Assembly: GCF_015209595.1 (NCBI RefSeq)
Contig: NZ_JADEYS010000001.1
Span: 62,001-126,000, forward strand
From: Pontibacterium sinense
Lineage (GTDB): Bacteria; Pseudomonadota; Gammaproteobacteria; Pseudomonadales; Balneatricaceae
Length of the DNA: 64,000 bases
Reading direction: 5' to 3'
The translations under genes and the position numbers were made by a program. Positions 10,438 through 21,483 of the stretch are shown in pieces; the first letter of the stretch is position 1; each line of letters opens with the position of its first letter. Below the pieces are notes generated by a model. It was not told the origin of the DNA. It saw only the letters and a program-made list of their open reading frames with translations, and searched no databases.

Positions 10438-12515
10438 TGTCCCAACCGCTCGCTGAAATACCGGTTACCGATCTAAAAGGCGTAGGGACCGCGCTGGCCC
10501 TGAAGCTTGAGCGTCTCGCCATTCATACCGTACAAGATCTGTTGTTTCATCTGCCGCTACGCTATCAGGATCGTACCCGAATCGTACCGATAGGCTCTCT
10601 ACGGCCGGGTGACGAGTGTGTAGTAGAAGGTGAAGTCAAAGTTGCAGATGTGGTGCAGGGGCGTCGTCGTAGCCTGCTATGCCGTATTCAGGACGGTACC
10701 GGCACGCTGACGCTACGCTTTTTCCACTTTAACGCCGCACAAAAAAACAGTCTGAAGCCAGGCAGTCGTATCCGCTGTTTTGCCGAAGCCAGAACCGGTG
10801 CGGCGGGACTGGAAATGGTGCACCCAGAATATACCAAGCTTGATAGCGATAAGCTGACACCTGTGGCAGAAAACCTGACGCCGGTTTATCCCACAACAGA
10901 CGGACTACACCAAACGCGTCTGCGTAGCTTGGCGACCCAGGCATTAACGTATCTGGATCGTCAGGGCTTGCAGGAACTGTTACCGGACAACATCCGCCAG
11001 CAATGGCGATTGCCGGAGTTGAACGATGCGATCCGCTACTTGCACCATCCCCCAGCTGATGTTGATCAGCCCTTGTTGCTGGATGGCAAACACCCCGCCC
11101 AGCGCCGGTTGGCGTTTGAAGAGCTGCTGGCACACCATTTTTCCTTGCTTAAGTTGCGTGAGAAAACACGTGAAAAAGGTGCTCCGGTTCTGCAGGCCAG
11201 CGGTCAGCTGACGCAACCGTTCTTACAGGGGCTTCCGTTCCCGCTGACCGGTGCTCAGCAGCGAGTCGGTGCGGAAGTTGCGCAGGACCTGCAGCAGCCT
11301 TACCCGATGTTGCGTCTGGTTCAAGGTGATGTTGGTTCAGGTAAAACGGTGGTGGCTGCGCTGGCAGCGTTACAGTCGGTTGAAAGTGGCTTGCAAGCCG
11401 CGGTGATGGCGCCGACCGAGATCCTTGCTGAACAGCACTTCAATAACTTTACCGCCTGGCTGGAACCGTTGGGCATTAAGGTTGCGTGGCTGGCCGGTAA
11501 GCTTAAAGGTAAGCAGCGGGAAACTCAGCTGGAAGCGATGCGCAACGGAGAGGCGCGCGTTGTTGTTGGTACCCATGCATTGTTTCAGGAAGAGGTTGTG
11601 TTTCACGACCTCGGATTGGTGGTGGTGGATGAGCAACACCGCTTTGGTGTGCACCAGCGGTTGAGTCTGCGCGAAAAAGGCCGCAACGGTGAATTATCTC
11701 CACACCAGTTGATTATGACAGCCACACCGATCCCTCGCACATTAACCATGAGCGCCTATGCCGATCTGGACTGTTCTATCATTGACGAATTGCCGCCGGG
11801 ACGCACGCCGGTTGCAACCGTGGTCATCGGGGACGAGCGTCGTCATCAGGTGATTGAGCGGGTGCGCTCAGCCTGTCGTGACGGGCGTCAGGTGTACTGG
11901 GTTTGTACACTCATCGAAGAGTCGGAAGCATTACAGTGTCAGGCTGCGGAAGTGACTGCTGAGCAGTTAACGGAAACCTTACCTGAATTGCGTGTTGGTC
12001 TGGTTCATGGACGGATGAAACCGGCGGAAAAAGCGGAAGTGATGGGCCGTTTTAAAGCCGCTGAATTGGACCTGTTAGTGGCGACAACTGTGATCGAGGT
12101 TGGTGTGGATGTGCCCAATGCCAGTGTGATGATCATCGAAAACCCGGAACGTTTGGGGTTAGCGCAATTGCACCAGTTGCGTGGTCGAGTAGGTCGAGGT
12201 TCGGTCGAAAGTTTCTGTGTACTGATGTATCACGCACCGCTTTCCAAACAGGGGCGGGAGCGTCTTAAGGTGATGCGTGAAACGACTGATGGTTTCAAAA
12301 TTGCTGAAAAAGACCTGGAGCTGCGTGGTCCGGGGGAGGTCTTAGGCACCCGACAGACTGGTATGATGCAATTTAAGATTGCCGATCTGCAGCGAGATTC
12401 AGACCTGCTCACCCGTGTAAAACAAGTGGCGGGTCAGATGCACGGTTATCCCCAGCATGTCGAGCCAATGATCCGCCGTTGGTTAGGTGTGGGGGAAGAG
12501 TACGGCAACGTTTAA
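10437..12515 (+). CDS. recG: ATP-dependent DNA helicase RecG
   Basis: This 692-residue protein is the same length as E. coli RecG (693). The ATG at 10437 overlaps the oxyR stop; the frame is open slightly upstream. The N-terminal wedge/OB domain (residues 1-180) is followed by two helicase domains: Walker A VQGDVGSGKT, DEQH box VVVDEQHRFGV, motif III TATPIPRTL, and motif VI QLRGRVGRG. RecG remodels stalled replication forks and Holliday junctions and unwinds R-loops. It is translationally coupled to oxyR. Confidence 0.95.
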   Translation: MSQPLAEIPVTDLKGVGTALALKLERLAIHTVQDLLFHLPLRYQDRTRIVPIGSLRPGDECVVEGEVKVADVVQGRRRSLLCRIQDGTGTLTLRFFHFNAAQKNSLKPGSRIRCFAEARTGAAGLEMVHPEYTKLDSDKLTPVAENLTPVYPTTDGLHQTRLRSLATQALTYLDRQGLQELLPDNIRQQWRLPELNDAIRYLHHPPADVDQPLLLDGKHPAQRRLAFEELLAHHFSLLKLREKTREKGAPVLQASGQLTQPFLQGLPFPLTGAQQRVGAEVAQDLQQPYPMLRLVQGDVGSGKTVVAALAALQSVESGLQAAVMAPTEILAEQHFNNFTAWLEPLGIKVAWLAGKLKGKQRETQLEAMRNGEARVVVGTHALFQEEVVFHDLGLVVVDEQHRFGVHQRLSLREKGRNGELSPHQLIMTATPIPRTLTMSAYADLDCSIIDELPPGRTPVATVVIGDERRHQVIERVRSACRDGRQVYWVCTLIEESEALQCQAAEVTAEQLTETLPELRVGLVHGRMKPAEKAEVMGRFKAAELDLLVATTVIEVGVDVPNASVMIIENPERLGLAQLHQLRGRVGRGSVESFCVLMYHAPLSKQGRERLKVMRETTDGFKIAEKDLELRGPGEVLGTRQTGMMQFKIADLQRDSDLLTRVKQVAGQMHGYPQHVEPMIRRWLGVGEEYGNV

Positions 12516-12563
12516 CGCTATAATGTCGCCTGTTTTAACTCACCTACAAATTGCTGGAATCCC

Positions 12564-13076
12564 ATGTCTGAGCCCTCCGCACACCAACTTGAACTGATCG
12601 AAAAACAACTGGGTCGTAAACCCCGTGGTCTAGCCGGTGTCGCCGTTGCGACGGATACGGGTGTGCCGTTGGTGCTTCAGATGCAGTCGCTGGTGGAAGA
12701 TCAGCCATTTCCCACGCTGTTCTGGTTGTGTTCCAAAGATCTGTACCAGGCGATCGCAGAGATAGAAACCTCGGGTTGGGTGAAACAGATCGAAGCTGAA
12801 CTGGAAGCCGACGATGATCTACGTACCGCATTCTTGGCGAATCAGCAGGCCTATGTTGATCTGCGCTGGAAACTGATGCGTAAGGAAGACCAGCAACGCA
12901 TTGATGAACTCGGCTTTACCGATCTGTTTAATCAATACGGCATCGGCGGCATCCGCCACTGGGATAAGGTGCGGTGCTTACATATGCAATACGCCCACCA
13001 TCTGGCTTCTCAGAATGTGATTGGCGAGCGTCTGGACGCTGAGTTTGAGCTGCACAAGCTGACTATCAATCTTTGA
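12564..13076 (+). CDS. DUF501 family protein
   Basis: This 170-residue cytoplasmic protein matches the DUF501 family by overall sequence: conserved GVAVATDTGVPLVLQ, PTLFWLCSK near residue 55, and the C-terminal GIGGIRHWDKVRCLHMQYAHHLA. The biochemical role of the family is not established as far as I know. It has its own promoter-like TATAAT 36 bp upstream (CGCTATAATGTCG), so it is probably transcribed apart from recG. Confidence 0.75.
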   Translation: MSEPSAHQLELIEKQLGRKPRGLAGVAVATDTGVPLVLQMQSLVEDQPFPTLFWLCSKDLYQAIAEIETSGWVKQIEAELEADDDLRTAFLANQQAYVDLRWKLMRKEDQQRIDELGFTDLFNQYGIGGIRHWDKVRCLHMQYAHHLASQNVIGERLDAEFELHKLTINL

Positions 13077-13211
13077 TCTGCTCAGCCGATACCCTGATAT
13101 AACGCAACAAACGGTTGTCATTAACGCTACGAAGCTGCAAAAGCCTTAGTTCAGGGCTATGCTGATTGTTTGCGATTGCGCTCTGCTGTTATTTTCAGCT
13201 GGATGAGATAT

Positions 13212-16200
13212 ATGGAGTTTCGGTCAGTGAAGAGCTTGTCACTTAAAGCCCTGTGGATATGTTTTTTGAGTCTGATCGGACTCGCGCAAAGTTTTGCCGC
13301 CACGCCTGAGTGCAGTGCGGTATTTCCTGACGGCGTGCAAACGAACAGTAACAGCGGCACGGTCAAGTTCGAATGGGCATCTAAAGTTACTGGTAGCCCA
13401 GACAACATCCTCTCGACAAAGCGGCTCACCGACAACTCCGGCGGCAACAGCTGCAATACCACCTCCTGTGGCAGTACTGGTTCCGCTGCTACCTCCATGG
13501 ACTACAACGATTTTCCGAACAACAACAATGACGTTGAAATCGGTTATCGGGAAACGCGTACCTTACTGCCGGGCATTTACGACGATATTCGTCTGAACTC
13601 CCGAGCAGTGGCAACTTTGACACCGGGAGACTATCAGCTTCGTGGTTCCCTCACTCTGAAAAGTGATGCTCAGATCAATATAAGCGGTTCTGGTGTCGTT
13701 CGTATCCTGTTGAAAGGTAACGGTAAATTTGAGTCTGGATCAGATGTCAATAGTGGTGGTGATGCTTCCCAACTGGTGGTCTTCAGTCGCGGAGAAGTTT
13801 CGTTATCCAGCAATGTCACGGTTACTGGATTTATCTACGCTAAGAAAGTCCTGCGTCTCTACAATCGTGCTGAGGTGAATGGTGCGGTCAGCGGTAAGAG
13901 TGTCGAACTGCGCAGCTCAGCCTCTAAGGTGAATTACCTTCCATCTGCCGTTTCCGCGGCGGCTTTTGGTGATCTTTGCGGCGGCGGTGCTGTTACACCA
14001 CCGCCTCCCCCACCAGCGGCGAGTGGCTGTGCGGCAATCTGGCCGGACGGTGTTCAGAGCCATAGCAGCAGTGGTGAAGTGAAGTTTGAGTGGGGCACCA
14101 AGGTGATCAACAGCCCTGACAATATTATCGATGCAGTTGAAATTGACGATGATTCGGGTGGTGTCAGCTGTGGCAACACCACCTGTACCGCCAGCTTCAA
14201 TCCATCCACCGCAATGGACTTCAACGACTTTAAATCCAGCGGCGGTAGTGACTTTAAGGTGGAATACAAACAGAGTCGCACAATTTCTCCGGGCACATAC
14301 AAGAAGATCGAACTTAAAGGTCAGGCCACACTGACCATGGAAGCCGGGGATTACTACGTCACCGATGATGTGAAGATGAAGTGGGATTCCAGCATTGTTT
14401 TGCCGTCCTCGGGTGTTGTACGGATGTTTGTTCGTAAGAAATTTGAGTCAGAGGGACGCGGAGAGATTAACAGCAACGGTAATGCCAACCAGCTGCTGAT
14501 TGTTGCCAAAGAAGATGTGAAATTTAAAAATACGGATGACGTAAAAGCGCTGATTTATAGCCAGAAAAAGGTAGAGCTAGGGCATGGCTCAGATGTCACT
14601 GGTGCCATCAGTGCAAAAGAGGTAAAGCTCAAGTCGTCTTCATCTACAGTGACCTATGATGCTTCTGCAGTGACCAGTGCCCAGCTGGGCGAGATCTGTA
14701 GTGGAGGTCCCGCGGAAAGTCCTGAACCGATCGCTGAGTATCGATTTGATGAATGTACGGTGGAAAACGTCCTTGCCGATCAGCTGGACACCTATTCCGC
14801 AACTGCAAATGAGGTGGAGACGGTGGACGATGCGCGGGTGGGTAAAGCCCTCGATCTTTCTGCTACCGGTACTGATGACTGGTTGGATCTGCCTCGTTCA
14901 TTGATTAATGGCCTTGATGATCTGTCCGTGTCCCTGTGGATAAAAACTTCGACCAGTAAAGGTCAGCAAGAGATTCTTCAGGCACTGGGCTCCAATACCG
15001 ATGATGATGAGCTGGAGATCTATCTGGTCAATAGCAGTCGTGTACGCCTTCAGATCAAAGATGATGATGTTTATCTCGATAGCGGTGTCACATTGACCAA
15101 TGGTGCCTGGCATCATCTGGTCATCACGCGTCAGGATGATCGCGGTTGCCTGTACGTTGACGGCAGCTTGCAGGAGTGTGATACCGGATTGGGTAGCGGC
15201 GCGTTGTCCGTGCCCAGAGATGCTGTGGTGATAGGGCAGGAACAGGATTCCTATGGCGGCGGTTTTTCGTCCTCTCAGAGCTTTGAAGGCCTGATGGATG
15301 AGTTCAAGGTGTATAACCGTACCTTGAGCAGCAGCGACGCTAGTAGCATCTATACCAATGAGCTGGCGGGGAATAATGCAGATGGCAGCACACGTGAGCC
15401 TTTGGATTGTCAGATAACGTTTGAACCACTCGCCGAGCTGCGCTTTGACGAGATTCGTTGGAGAGGTGTTGCCAATGAAGTCAAAGATAGCAGTGGTAAC
15501 AATAACCACGGGTCCCTTGTGGGGTGGGTGGATGATGTCGATGTAACCAGCCCTGTCCAAAATATTGCGGAAGGTAAAATTTGTCGGGCCGGTAGTATCG
15601 GTTCCAATTCCGACGCGGATGCTATCTATGCGATTGATTCGGAGATTGACCTTAACGGTGTGGGTGATGCACATACGGTCAGCTTCTGGTATCGACCGAG
15701 CAATGCCTGGAACGATGGCAATACCCGGGTGCTGATGGATGCGTCGGGCACAACCGGGAGCAAGATCTATTACTATCTCGCCAAAGAGAGTGACGGGCGA
15801 TTGGAGTTCGGTCTGAAAAATACCTCGGATGGTGATTACCGCCAGAAAAGCTCATCGAGTTATAATTTCACCTCTGATACCTGGGTTCATTTAGCGGTCA
15901 CCGTAGACGCCGATAGCGGGAAAATGAAGGCCTACGTGAACGGTTCTAAAGCGCTGGAGAGAGATTTCTCCGGAACATTAGGCGATATCTTCAGCCTCTA
16001 CTTTGGTGATAACCGTAGCTCTTATACTGCGGGCCCGGGAACCGGGCGTTCAGCACACGGTGATTTCGATGAAGTGCTGGTGTTTGATGACGATCTCAGC
16101 AGTGCTCACATCGCGACTATCTACAACTTCCAGAACGAAGGTAAGAACCTGGATGGGTCATTGCGGGAGTGTGCAGATGCCTCCCCTGTTGATCACTACG

Positions 16201-18269
16201 GTATCTCAGCTCCGGCAACCGCGTTGACCTGTGATGCCGCACAAGTAGTGATCACCGCGTATGATGTTGACGGTAATCCCGTCGCACCATTAGCCGACAC
16301 CGTGATTACGTTAACCACTGATTCGGCTGTGGATGGCTGGTCTCTCAAATCTGGCAGTGGCTCGTTTGATACCCCCAATACCTATACCTTTGATGGTGAA
16401 GAAACTTCAGTGACTTTTGACCTGATCAACACCGATCCGGAAACCATCGATATTGATGTGATGGATGGGGAGGAGATCAGTGCGCCGGAAGCTGAAGGTA
16501 CGATTATATTTCAGGATACAGCCTTCAGCTTCAGCACGATTGCTGCCCAAATTTCAGGAAAAGACAGCGATAACGTGACACTGAGTGCGCTCAAGACAGA
16601 TGCTGAGACCGGTGCCTGTGTTGCCCTGAACCCTGGTTCGACTGTAGATGTGGGTATTGCGTACAGCTGTGAGACACCGGGTACCTGTGCGACTGCCCAA
16701 GACGGCTTAACCATCGATGGGACATCGCTTGATAGCTTGGCTGAGGGTTATACCACGGTATCGCTGGCGTTTAATGGGGATGGTGAAAGTGAATTCGAGT
16801 TTGCCTACCTTGATGCGGGTGAGATAAAACTCCATGCACAAGCAGAACTGTCAGTTGATGATGAGCTTGAAGGTACGGCTACGGTGACGGGCAGCAGCAA
16901 TGCTTTTGTGGTGTCACCGGCAGGGTTGTGCATAGAAGCACTGGATGCAAGTGATGATCCTTTTGTCTGTGGTACCGGGGATGCGTCTTGTGATCCATAT
17001 GCAGCTGCGGGAGCAGACTTTAAGCTGAAAGTGTCTGCGCGGCGATGGCAAACGGGAGAAAGCACCCCGGCCAATTATTGTGATAATAGTGGCCCCACAC
17101 CAAATTTCTTGCTGAATGACATTGAACTCAGCCATAAACTCGAAGCACCTATTGTGGGTTCAGACGGGGATTTAGGTGTAACCTCCGTGAATATCGAATC
17201 CGGTGGCGAAGTGACCATCAACAATCAAACGATTGACGAAGTGGGTGTGTTTACTATCACTGCTGCGGAATCATCGTATATGGGGCAGACCATTCCTTCG
17301 GCAATCAGCGATGATATCGGTCGCTTTTACCCCGCCCACTTTGCTATTGGGGCAGGTGGGACCGGCGTTACAGATAGACATGATCTTAGCTGCTCACCGG
17401 CTTCAGATTTCACCTATATGGGGGAAGAGTTCGAAACTAATTTCGTATTGGTTGCGCAAAATACAGCAAACGAGGTCACACTAAACTATTCGGCTGAAGG
17501 TGGATTTGCCAAGTTAAACGACGTTGAACAGCTGGACCTTAAGCTGATCAACAAGCCGGATGGTGGGACAGTAAACCTTCTCAGTGACCGCGCACCGGAT
17601 ACCACAGTGACAGCTGAAAAGGATGCGATTTCTGATTCCTTTATCTGGTTTGAGGGCAGGGGCTCTATCACGTTGGAACTGTTGTTGAAGCGTTTGTCTA
17701 CAGAAGACGGCCCCTATACCGATCTGACCTTAGCCATTGCTCCAAACGATGGTGATGCAACACTGAACAGCTTTGATGTCGATATTTCGGGAGATGGAGG
17801 CAACGATCATGCGGCGGTGGGAGCAAAAACCGAAGTTCGCTATGGGCGGATGCAGATCCAGAACACCTACGGGCCCGAAACCTCTTCTCTGAACCAGCCC
17901 GTGTTTATCCAGTATTACGACGGAACAGGTTTTGTAACAAATACCGATGATAGCTGCACGTTGCTGGCAACCGGTAATATCACCCTGCAGGTCGATGGGG
18001 AAGACGCGTTGGCTAATAAGGGTGTGGTCAGCAATGTCTCAATTGGTTCAGGTACCACGGATCTGGCGATCGAATCGAATGTTGACGCGGGTGAAGCGAA
18101 TCTGACTTATACCGCGACGGGGGCGGGGAACACCGGCGCCGTGACTATAACTTACGATGTACCGGATTGGCTGGAATATGACTGGGGCGGATCGGACGAT
18201 CCTTCAGCGACCGCAACCTTTGGCCGTTACAGAGGCAGTGACCGGGTGATTTACTGGTTAGAGCAGTAA
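13212..18269 (+). CDS. Giant MshQ-like surface protein with LamG domains
   Basis: This encodes 1685 residues from the ATG at 13212 (in-frame ATG at 13203; open to 13170) with a Sec signal ending QSFAA. A Cys-bearing domain of about 230 residues is duplicated (starts near residues 33 and 272; shared PDGVQ-xS-SG-VKFEW, SPDNI, MD-NDF). A proline-rich linker separates the copies. Two LamG/concanavalin-like domains follow (about 508-700 and 740-970), both opening AE-RFDE. The C-terminal 600 residues match the MshQ tail, ending FGRYRGSDRVIYWLEQ. MshQ proteins are encoded with MSHA pilus genes, but none are visible here. It is probably a surface adhesin. A terminator follows and a CsgD-like regulator converges on it. 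Confidence 0.8.
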   Translation: MEFRSVKSLSLKALWICFLSLIGLAQSFAATPECSAVFPDGVQTNSNSGTVKFEWASKVTGSPDNILSTKRLTDNSGGNSCNTTSCGSTGSAATSMDYNDFPNNNNDVEIGYRETRTLLPGIYDDIRLNSRAVATLTPGDYQLRGSLTLKSDAQINISGSGVVRILLKGNGKFESGSDVNSGGDASQLVVFSRGEVSLSSNVTVTGFIYAKKVLRLYNRAEVNGAVSGKSVELRSSASKVNYLPSAVSAAAFGDLCGGGAVTPPPPPPAASGCAAIWPDGVQSHSSSGEVKFEWGTKVINSPDNIIDAVEIDDDSGGVSCGNTTCTASFNPSTAMDFNDFKSSGGSDFKVEYKQSRTISPGTYKKIELKGQATLTMEAGDYYVTDDVKMKWDSSIVLPSSGVVRMFVRKKFESEGRGEINSNGNANQLLIVAKEDVKFKNTDDVKALIYSQKKVELGHGSDVTGAISAKEVKLKSSSSTVTYDASAVTSAQLGEICSGGPAESPEPIAEYRFDECTVENVLADQLDTYSATANEVETVDDARVGKALDLSATGTDDWLDLPRSLINGLDDLSVSLWIKTSTSKGQQEILQALGSNTDDDELEIYLVNSSRVRLQIKDDDVYLDSGVTLTNGAWHHLVITRQDDRGCLYVDGSLQECDTGLGSGALSVPRDAVVIGQEQDSYGGGFSSSQSFEGLMDEFKVYNRTLSSSDASSIYTNELAGNNADGSTREPLDCQITFEPLAELRFDEIRWRGVANEVKDSSGNNNHGSLVGWVDDVDVTSPVQNIAEGKICRAGSIGSNSDADAIYAIDSEIDLNGVGDAHTVSFWYRPSNAWNDGNTRVLMDASGTTGSKIYYYLAKESDGRLEFGLKNTSDGDYRQKSSSSYNFTSDTWVHLAVTVDADSGKMKAYVNGSKALERDFSGTLGDIFSLYFGDNRSSYTAGPGTGRSAHGDFDEVLVFDDDLSSAHIATIYNFQNEGKNLDGSLRECADASPVDHYGISAPATALTCDAAQVVITAYDVDGNPVAPLADTVITLTTDSAVDGWSLKSGSGSFDTPNTYTFDGEETSVTFDLINTDPETIDIDVMDGEEISAPEAEGTIIFQDTAFSFSTIAAQISGKDSDNVTLSALKTDAETGACVALNPGSTVDVGIAYSCETPGTCATAQDGLTIDGTSLDSLAEGYTTVSLAFNGDGESEFEFAYLDAGEIKLHAQAELSVDDELEGTATVTGSSNAFVVSPAGLCIEALDASDDPFVCGTGDASCDPYAAAGADFKLKVSARRWQTGESTPANYCDNSGPTPNFLLNDIELSHKLEAPIVGSDGDLGVTSVNIESGGEVTINNQTIDEVGVFTITAAESSYMGQTIPSAISDDIGRFYPAHFAIGAGGTGVTDRHDLSCSPASDFTYMGEEFETNFVLVAQNTANEVTLNYSAEGGFAKLNDVEQLDLKLINKPDGGTVNLLSDRAPDTTVTAEKDAISDSFIWFEGRGSITLELLLKRLSTEDGPYTDLTLAIAPNDGDATLNSFDVDISGDGGNDHAAVGAKTEVRYGRMQIQNTYGPETSSLNQPVFIQYYDGTGFVTNTDDSCTLLATGNITLQVDGEDALANKGVVSNVSIGSGTTDLAIESNVDAGEANLTYTATGAGNTGAVTITYDVPDWLEYDWGGSDDPSATATFGRYRGSDRVIYWLEQ

Positions 18270-18298
18270 GCTTAAGGAGACAGCATTCTGAATGCGAT

Positions 18299-18332
18299 AA
18301 ACCCGTAGCTGGATTCCGGTTACGGGTTTTTT
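18299..18332 (+). terminator. Rho-independent terminator after the MshQ-like gene
   Basis: AAACCCGTA pairs with TACGGGTTT and is followed by a T run at 18327-18332. The last bases overlap the stop codon of the convergent regulator. Confidence 0.8.
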
Positions 18333-18999
18333 AATGGTTTTCCTGATACCAATGAACGGCTTGGGTGCGGTTAACCACGCCAATTTTCTTGTATAGGTTA
18401 TACAGGTGGGTTTTAACCGTATGCTGGCTTAAAAACAGGGTCTTGGCGATATCGGCATTGCTTTTGCCCTGAGAGGTCAGATCCAGTACTTCCATTTCGC
18501 GAGGACTAAGTGCTTCAGCGATTTTAGGAGCCGGTGTACGCGGCGCCTGACGGAAACTGGCCATCTGATTCATCTGACTGCGGGAGAACCAATAGCGGCC
18601 TTCCAGCAGTTCATCAAACCCCTTCAGCAACAAGTCAGCACCCATACCTGTGGTAAATATCCCGCGTAGTACCGGCCACTTCAGGGCTTGTTTAAGGCTT
18701 TGTTTTTCTGGGACATTCAGTAATGCGACAGTTGATCCCTGCGCATTCTTTTGAAGCTCTTCAAGTCGGTGAAGCGTATCTGTCCAGCGGCTGGAGGAGC
18801 AGTCGATCAGGATGAGTGTTATGGCCGATTTTTCAGTATCCAACATAGACGATACCGATGGGGAGATGTGCAGATCACAGGTAGCAGGAAACAGGCTTGT
18901 GAGGTGTGGAACAAGCGAAGTGTTATCCGAAATCAGGAATACATTCCTTACCTCAGAGGGCAGAGCTGCTACAGCCACGTCTGACATGATTCTATCCAT
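18331..18999 (-). CDS. CsgD-like LuxR-family regulator
   Basis: This 222-residue protein (alternative ATG at 18987) has an N-terminal receiver-like fold without the usual acidic pocket and phosphoacceptor, as in CsgD/VpsT-type regulators. The C-terminal LuxR HTH is clear (LSPREMEVLDLTSQGKSNADIA, then SQHTVKTHLYNLYKKIGV). CsgD relatives control curli, cellulose and biofilm matrix genes. Here it converges on the giant MshQ-like surface gene, so a role in adhesion is plausible but unproven. Its start is 200 bp from the yfhL terminator on the same strand. Confidence 0.75.
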   Translation of the reverse strand: MDRIMSDVAVAALPSEVRNVFLISDNTSLVPHLTSLFPATCDLHISPSVSSMLDTEKSAITLILIDCSSSRWTDTLHRLEELQKNAQGSTVALLNVPEKQSLKQALKWPVLRGIFTTGMGADLLLKGFDELLEGRYWFSRSQMNQMASFRQAPRTPAPKIAEALSPREMEVLDLTSQGKSNADIAKTLFLSQHTVKTHLYNLYKKIGVVNRTQAVHWYQENH

Positions 19000-19159
19000 A
19001 AACGATGATCTGAAAAAACTCCTATAGTCTAGGCTAATTTCCGTTGTGGAGGGGAGTTTTCTCTCAGAAAATTGGCATTAATACGTCAATCGCAGCGGTT
19101 TTTATGAGATAGCGCAAATTTTATGGGTATGTTGCGGCGGGATCGAATAAAAAGACAAT

Positions 19160-19188
19160 AAAAAAGCAGGCATAAAGCCCGCTTTTTT
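19160..19188 (-). terminator. Terminator after yfhL
   Basis: The stem AAAAAAGC-GGC/GCC-GCTTTTTT has one A-C mismatch and T-rich flanks on both strands. It lies just downstream of the minus-strand ferredoxin gene. Confidence 0.75.
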
Positions 19189-19204
19189 GAAAGGAATCAA
19201 ACGC

Positions 19205-19471
<267 letters not shown>

Positions 19472-19483
19472 TCAAATAATTTA

Positions 19484-19966
<483 letters not shown>

Positions 19967-20136
19967 TTACCCGCAGGGGTACGCTTCCGATGAAATATTA
20001 GCAATATTGCATTTGCGGCATATTATCCGAATTGCAAGTGCCGTACAAATACTATAATGGAATGGTTTGATTTGAATCAGGAATAAAAAACCGTCTTTTT
20101 ATGCAATTTATCTATATAACGTAGGGGTATTATCTG

Positions 20137-21387
20137 ATGCAACGGATGTTCAGGATGGTAGTTGCCGCAGGTGTGTTTGCACTTCTGGGTGGGTGCCAGA
20201 CTTTACAGCAGATCGACAAAGGTCTGTATCAGGTGGCTGATGCTGTCAGTGAAGAAGATCGGGTGACCGGTCAGCGTAGTCTGAGTTTTGCGGGGCGTTC
20301 TGAGCAAATTGCTCAGGGTAACCGCTATGTAGAACAGATGCTGGCAAAAGAGAAAAAGGAAGGACGTAAGGTCGATGCGGCACTGGATCGCAATCAGTAC
20401 TACCGCTTGGTACGGATCTTCGACCGGATTCATACATCCAGCCATCTGCGCAGCGAACGCTGGCGACCCGTGTTGATCGACCGTGACAGCTTTAATGCGT
20501 TTACCACCGGCGGCACCTATATCGTCGTGCATCTGGAACTGATGAAACAGCTGAAGAGTGATGATGAGTTAGCGGCGGTGCTGGGGCATGAGATCGCCCA
20601 TACAGTGGCGAACCATGTATTCGAACGACAGAGTCATGCTCAGCTGAGTGCGCTGGCCCGCTCTAACTCTGCCCGTAAAGGGGGGTATCAGGCGGCCTTT
20701 ACCCACGAAAGTGAACGTGAAGCTGACCGGATCGGTATCCTCTACAGTGCCTTGGCCGGATTTGATCCGATGGCGGCCAGTCGTATCTGGGCGCGTCAGT
20801 ATAAGTTGGAAGGTAATGCCCGAGCGCTATTTGCCCATGATCATCCGGTGAATGCAGAGCGCCAGTCTGAGACCGCGAAGGTGGGGCAGGCTGTAAGGCA
20901 GTATTACCAACCGGGTAAACAGAACCCTCAATATGCCCGTTTGTTAAAAGATAATGTGCTCTGGCAGCAAAGTCAGGGTGCCAAAGCGGGTGAAGGTGGC
21001 GGTGTTCAGGCGTTATTAGGCACCGCGTTTGGTGCGTATGTTCAACATGAACAGGCGAAACAGGAAGCGCGTCGTCAGCAGGCGCAGGCGAACTTCGTAA
21101 AAGCAATTGAGTCGCGCCTGAAGCTGGAGAAAAGCTCATCGCCTGATGCCCGCACGCTGGATACAGTGTGGCGTTATCGTGAAGGGCCGTTGCTGAAACA
21201 GGTGGTCATGGGATTGTTGCTCAAGAAAGGTGATAAAACCCTACGCTCGGTTGCGCATGTAAGTGGTCAGGTCAGAGCGGGTGGGCAGTTTAAAGCGCGC
21301 TTTACGTTGCCGGCCGGGGTTACTGCCGGGGAGCTGAAGAATATGGAAGGGCGATTCTACCTGGATGATGCGTTGCCCGTGCGGTAA
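20137..21387 (+). CDS. M48-family zinc metallopeptidase lipoprotein
   Basis: This 416-residue protein has a lipoprotein signal (lipobox LLGGC, Cys about residue 20), so it is anchored to a membrane facing the periplasm. The zinc site is HEIAH near residue 150, with the third ligand Glu in ESEREADRIG near residue 191. These are features of M48B/LoiP-BepA-like outer-membrane quality-control proteases. A C-terminal region of about 150 residues contains a helical Gln/Ala-rich stretch. It probably helps assemble or degrade outer-membrane proteins. It is monocistronic, followed by a TetR gene with its own ribosome site. Confidence 0.85.
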   Translation: MQRMFRMVVAAGVFALLGGCQTLQQIDKGLYQVADAVSEEDRVTGQRSLSFAGRSEQIAQGNRYVEQMLAKEKKEGRKVDAALDRNQYYRLVRIFDRIHTSSHLRSERWRPVLIDRDSFNAFTTGGTYIVVHLELMKQLKSDDELAAVLGHEIAHTVANHVFERQSHAQLSALARSNSARKGGYQAAFTHESEREADRIGILYSALAGFDPMAASRIWARQYKLEGNARALFAHDHPVNAERQSETAKVGQAVRQYYQPGKQNPQYARLLKDNVLWQQSQGAKAGEGGGVQALLGTAFGAYVQHEQAKQEARRQQAQANFVKAIESRLKLEKSSSPDARTLDTVWRYREGPLLKQVVMGLLLKKGDKTLRSVAHVSGQVRAGGQFKARFTLPAGVTAGELKNMEGRFYLDDALPVR

Positions 21388-21483
21388 CACCTCCGTCACC
21401 GTGCGTTAACCTTAATCTGTTTGTAACAGGGTGTTCCGGCGTTTTGCGCTAGCATAGCGAGGGCAGTACAAACAGGAGTTAAC

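Noticed and set aside
13170..13211. Longer N-terminus for the MshQ-like protein
   Set aside because: The upstream frame lacks a good start and would place charged residues before the signal peptide. ATG 13212 gives a standard Sec signal.
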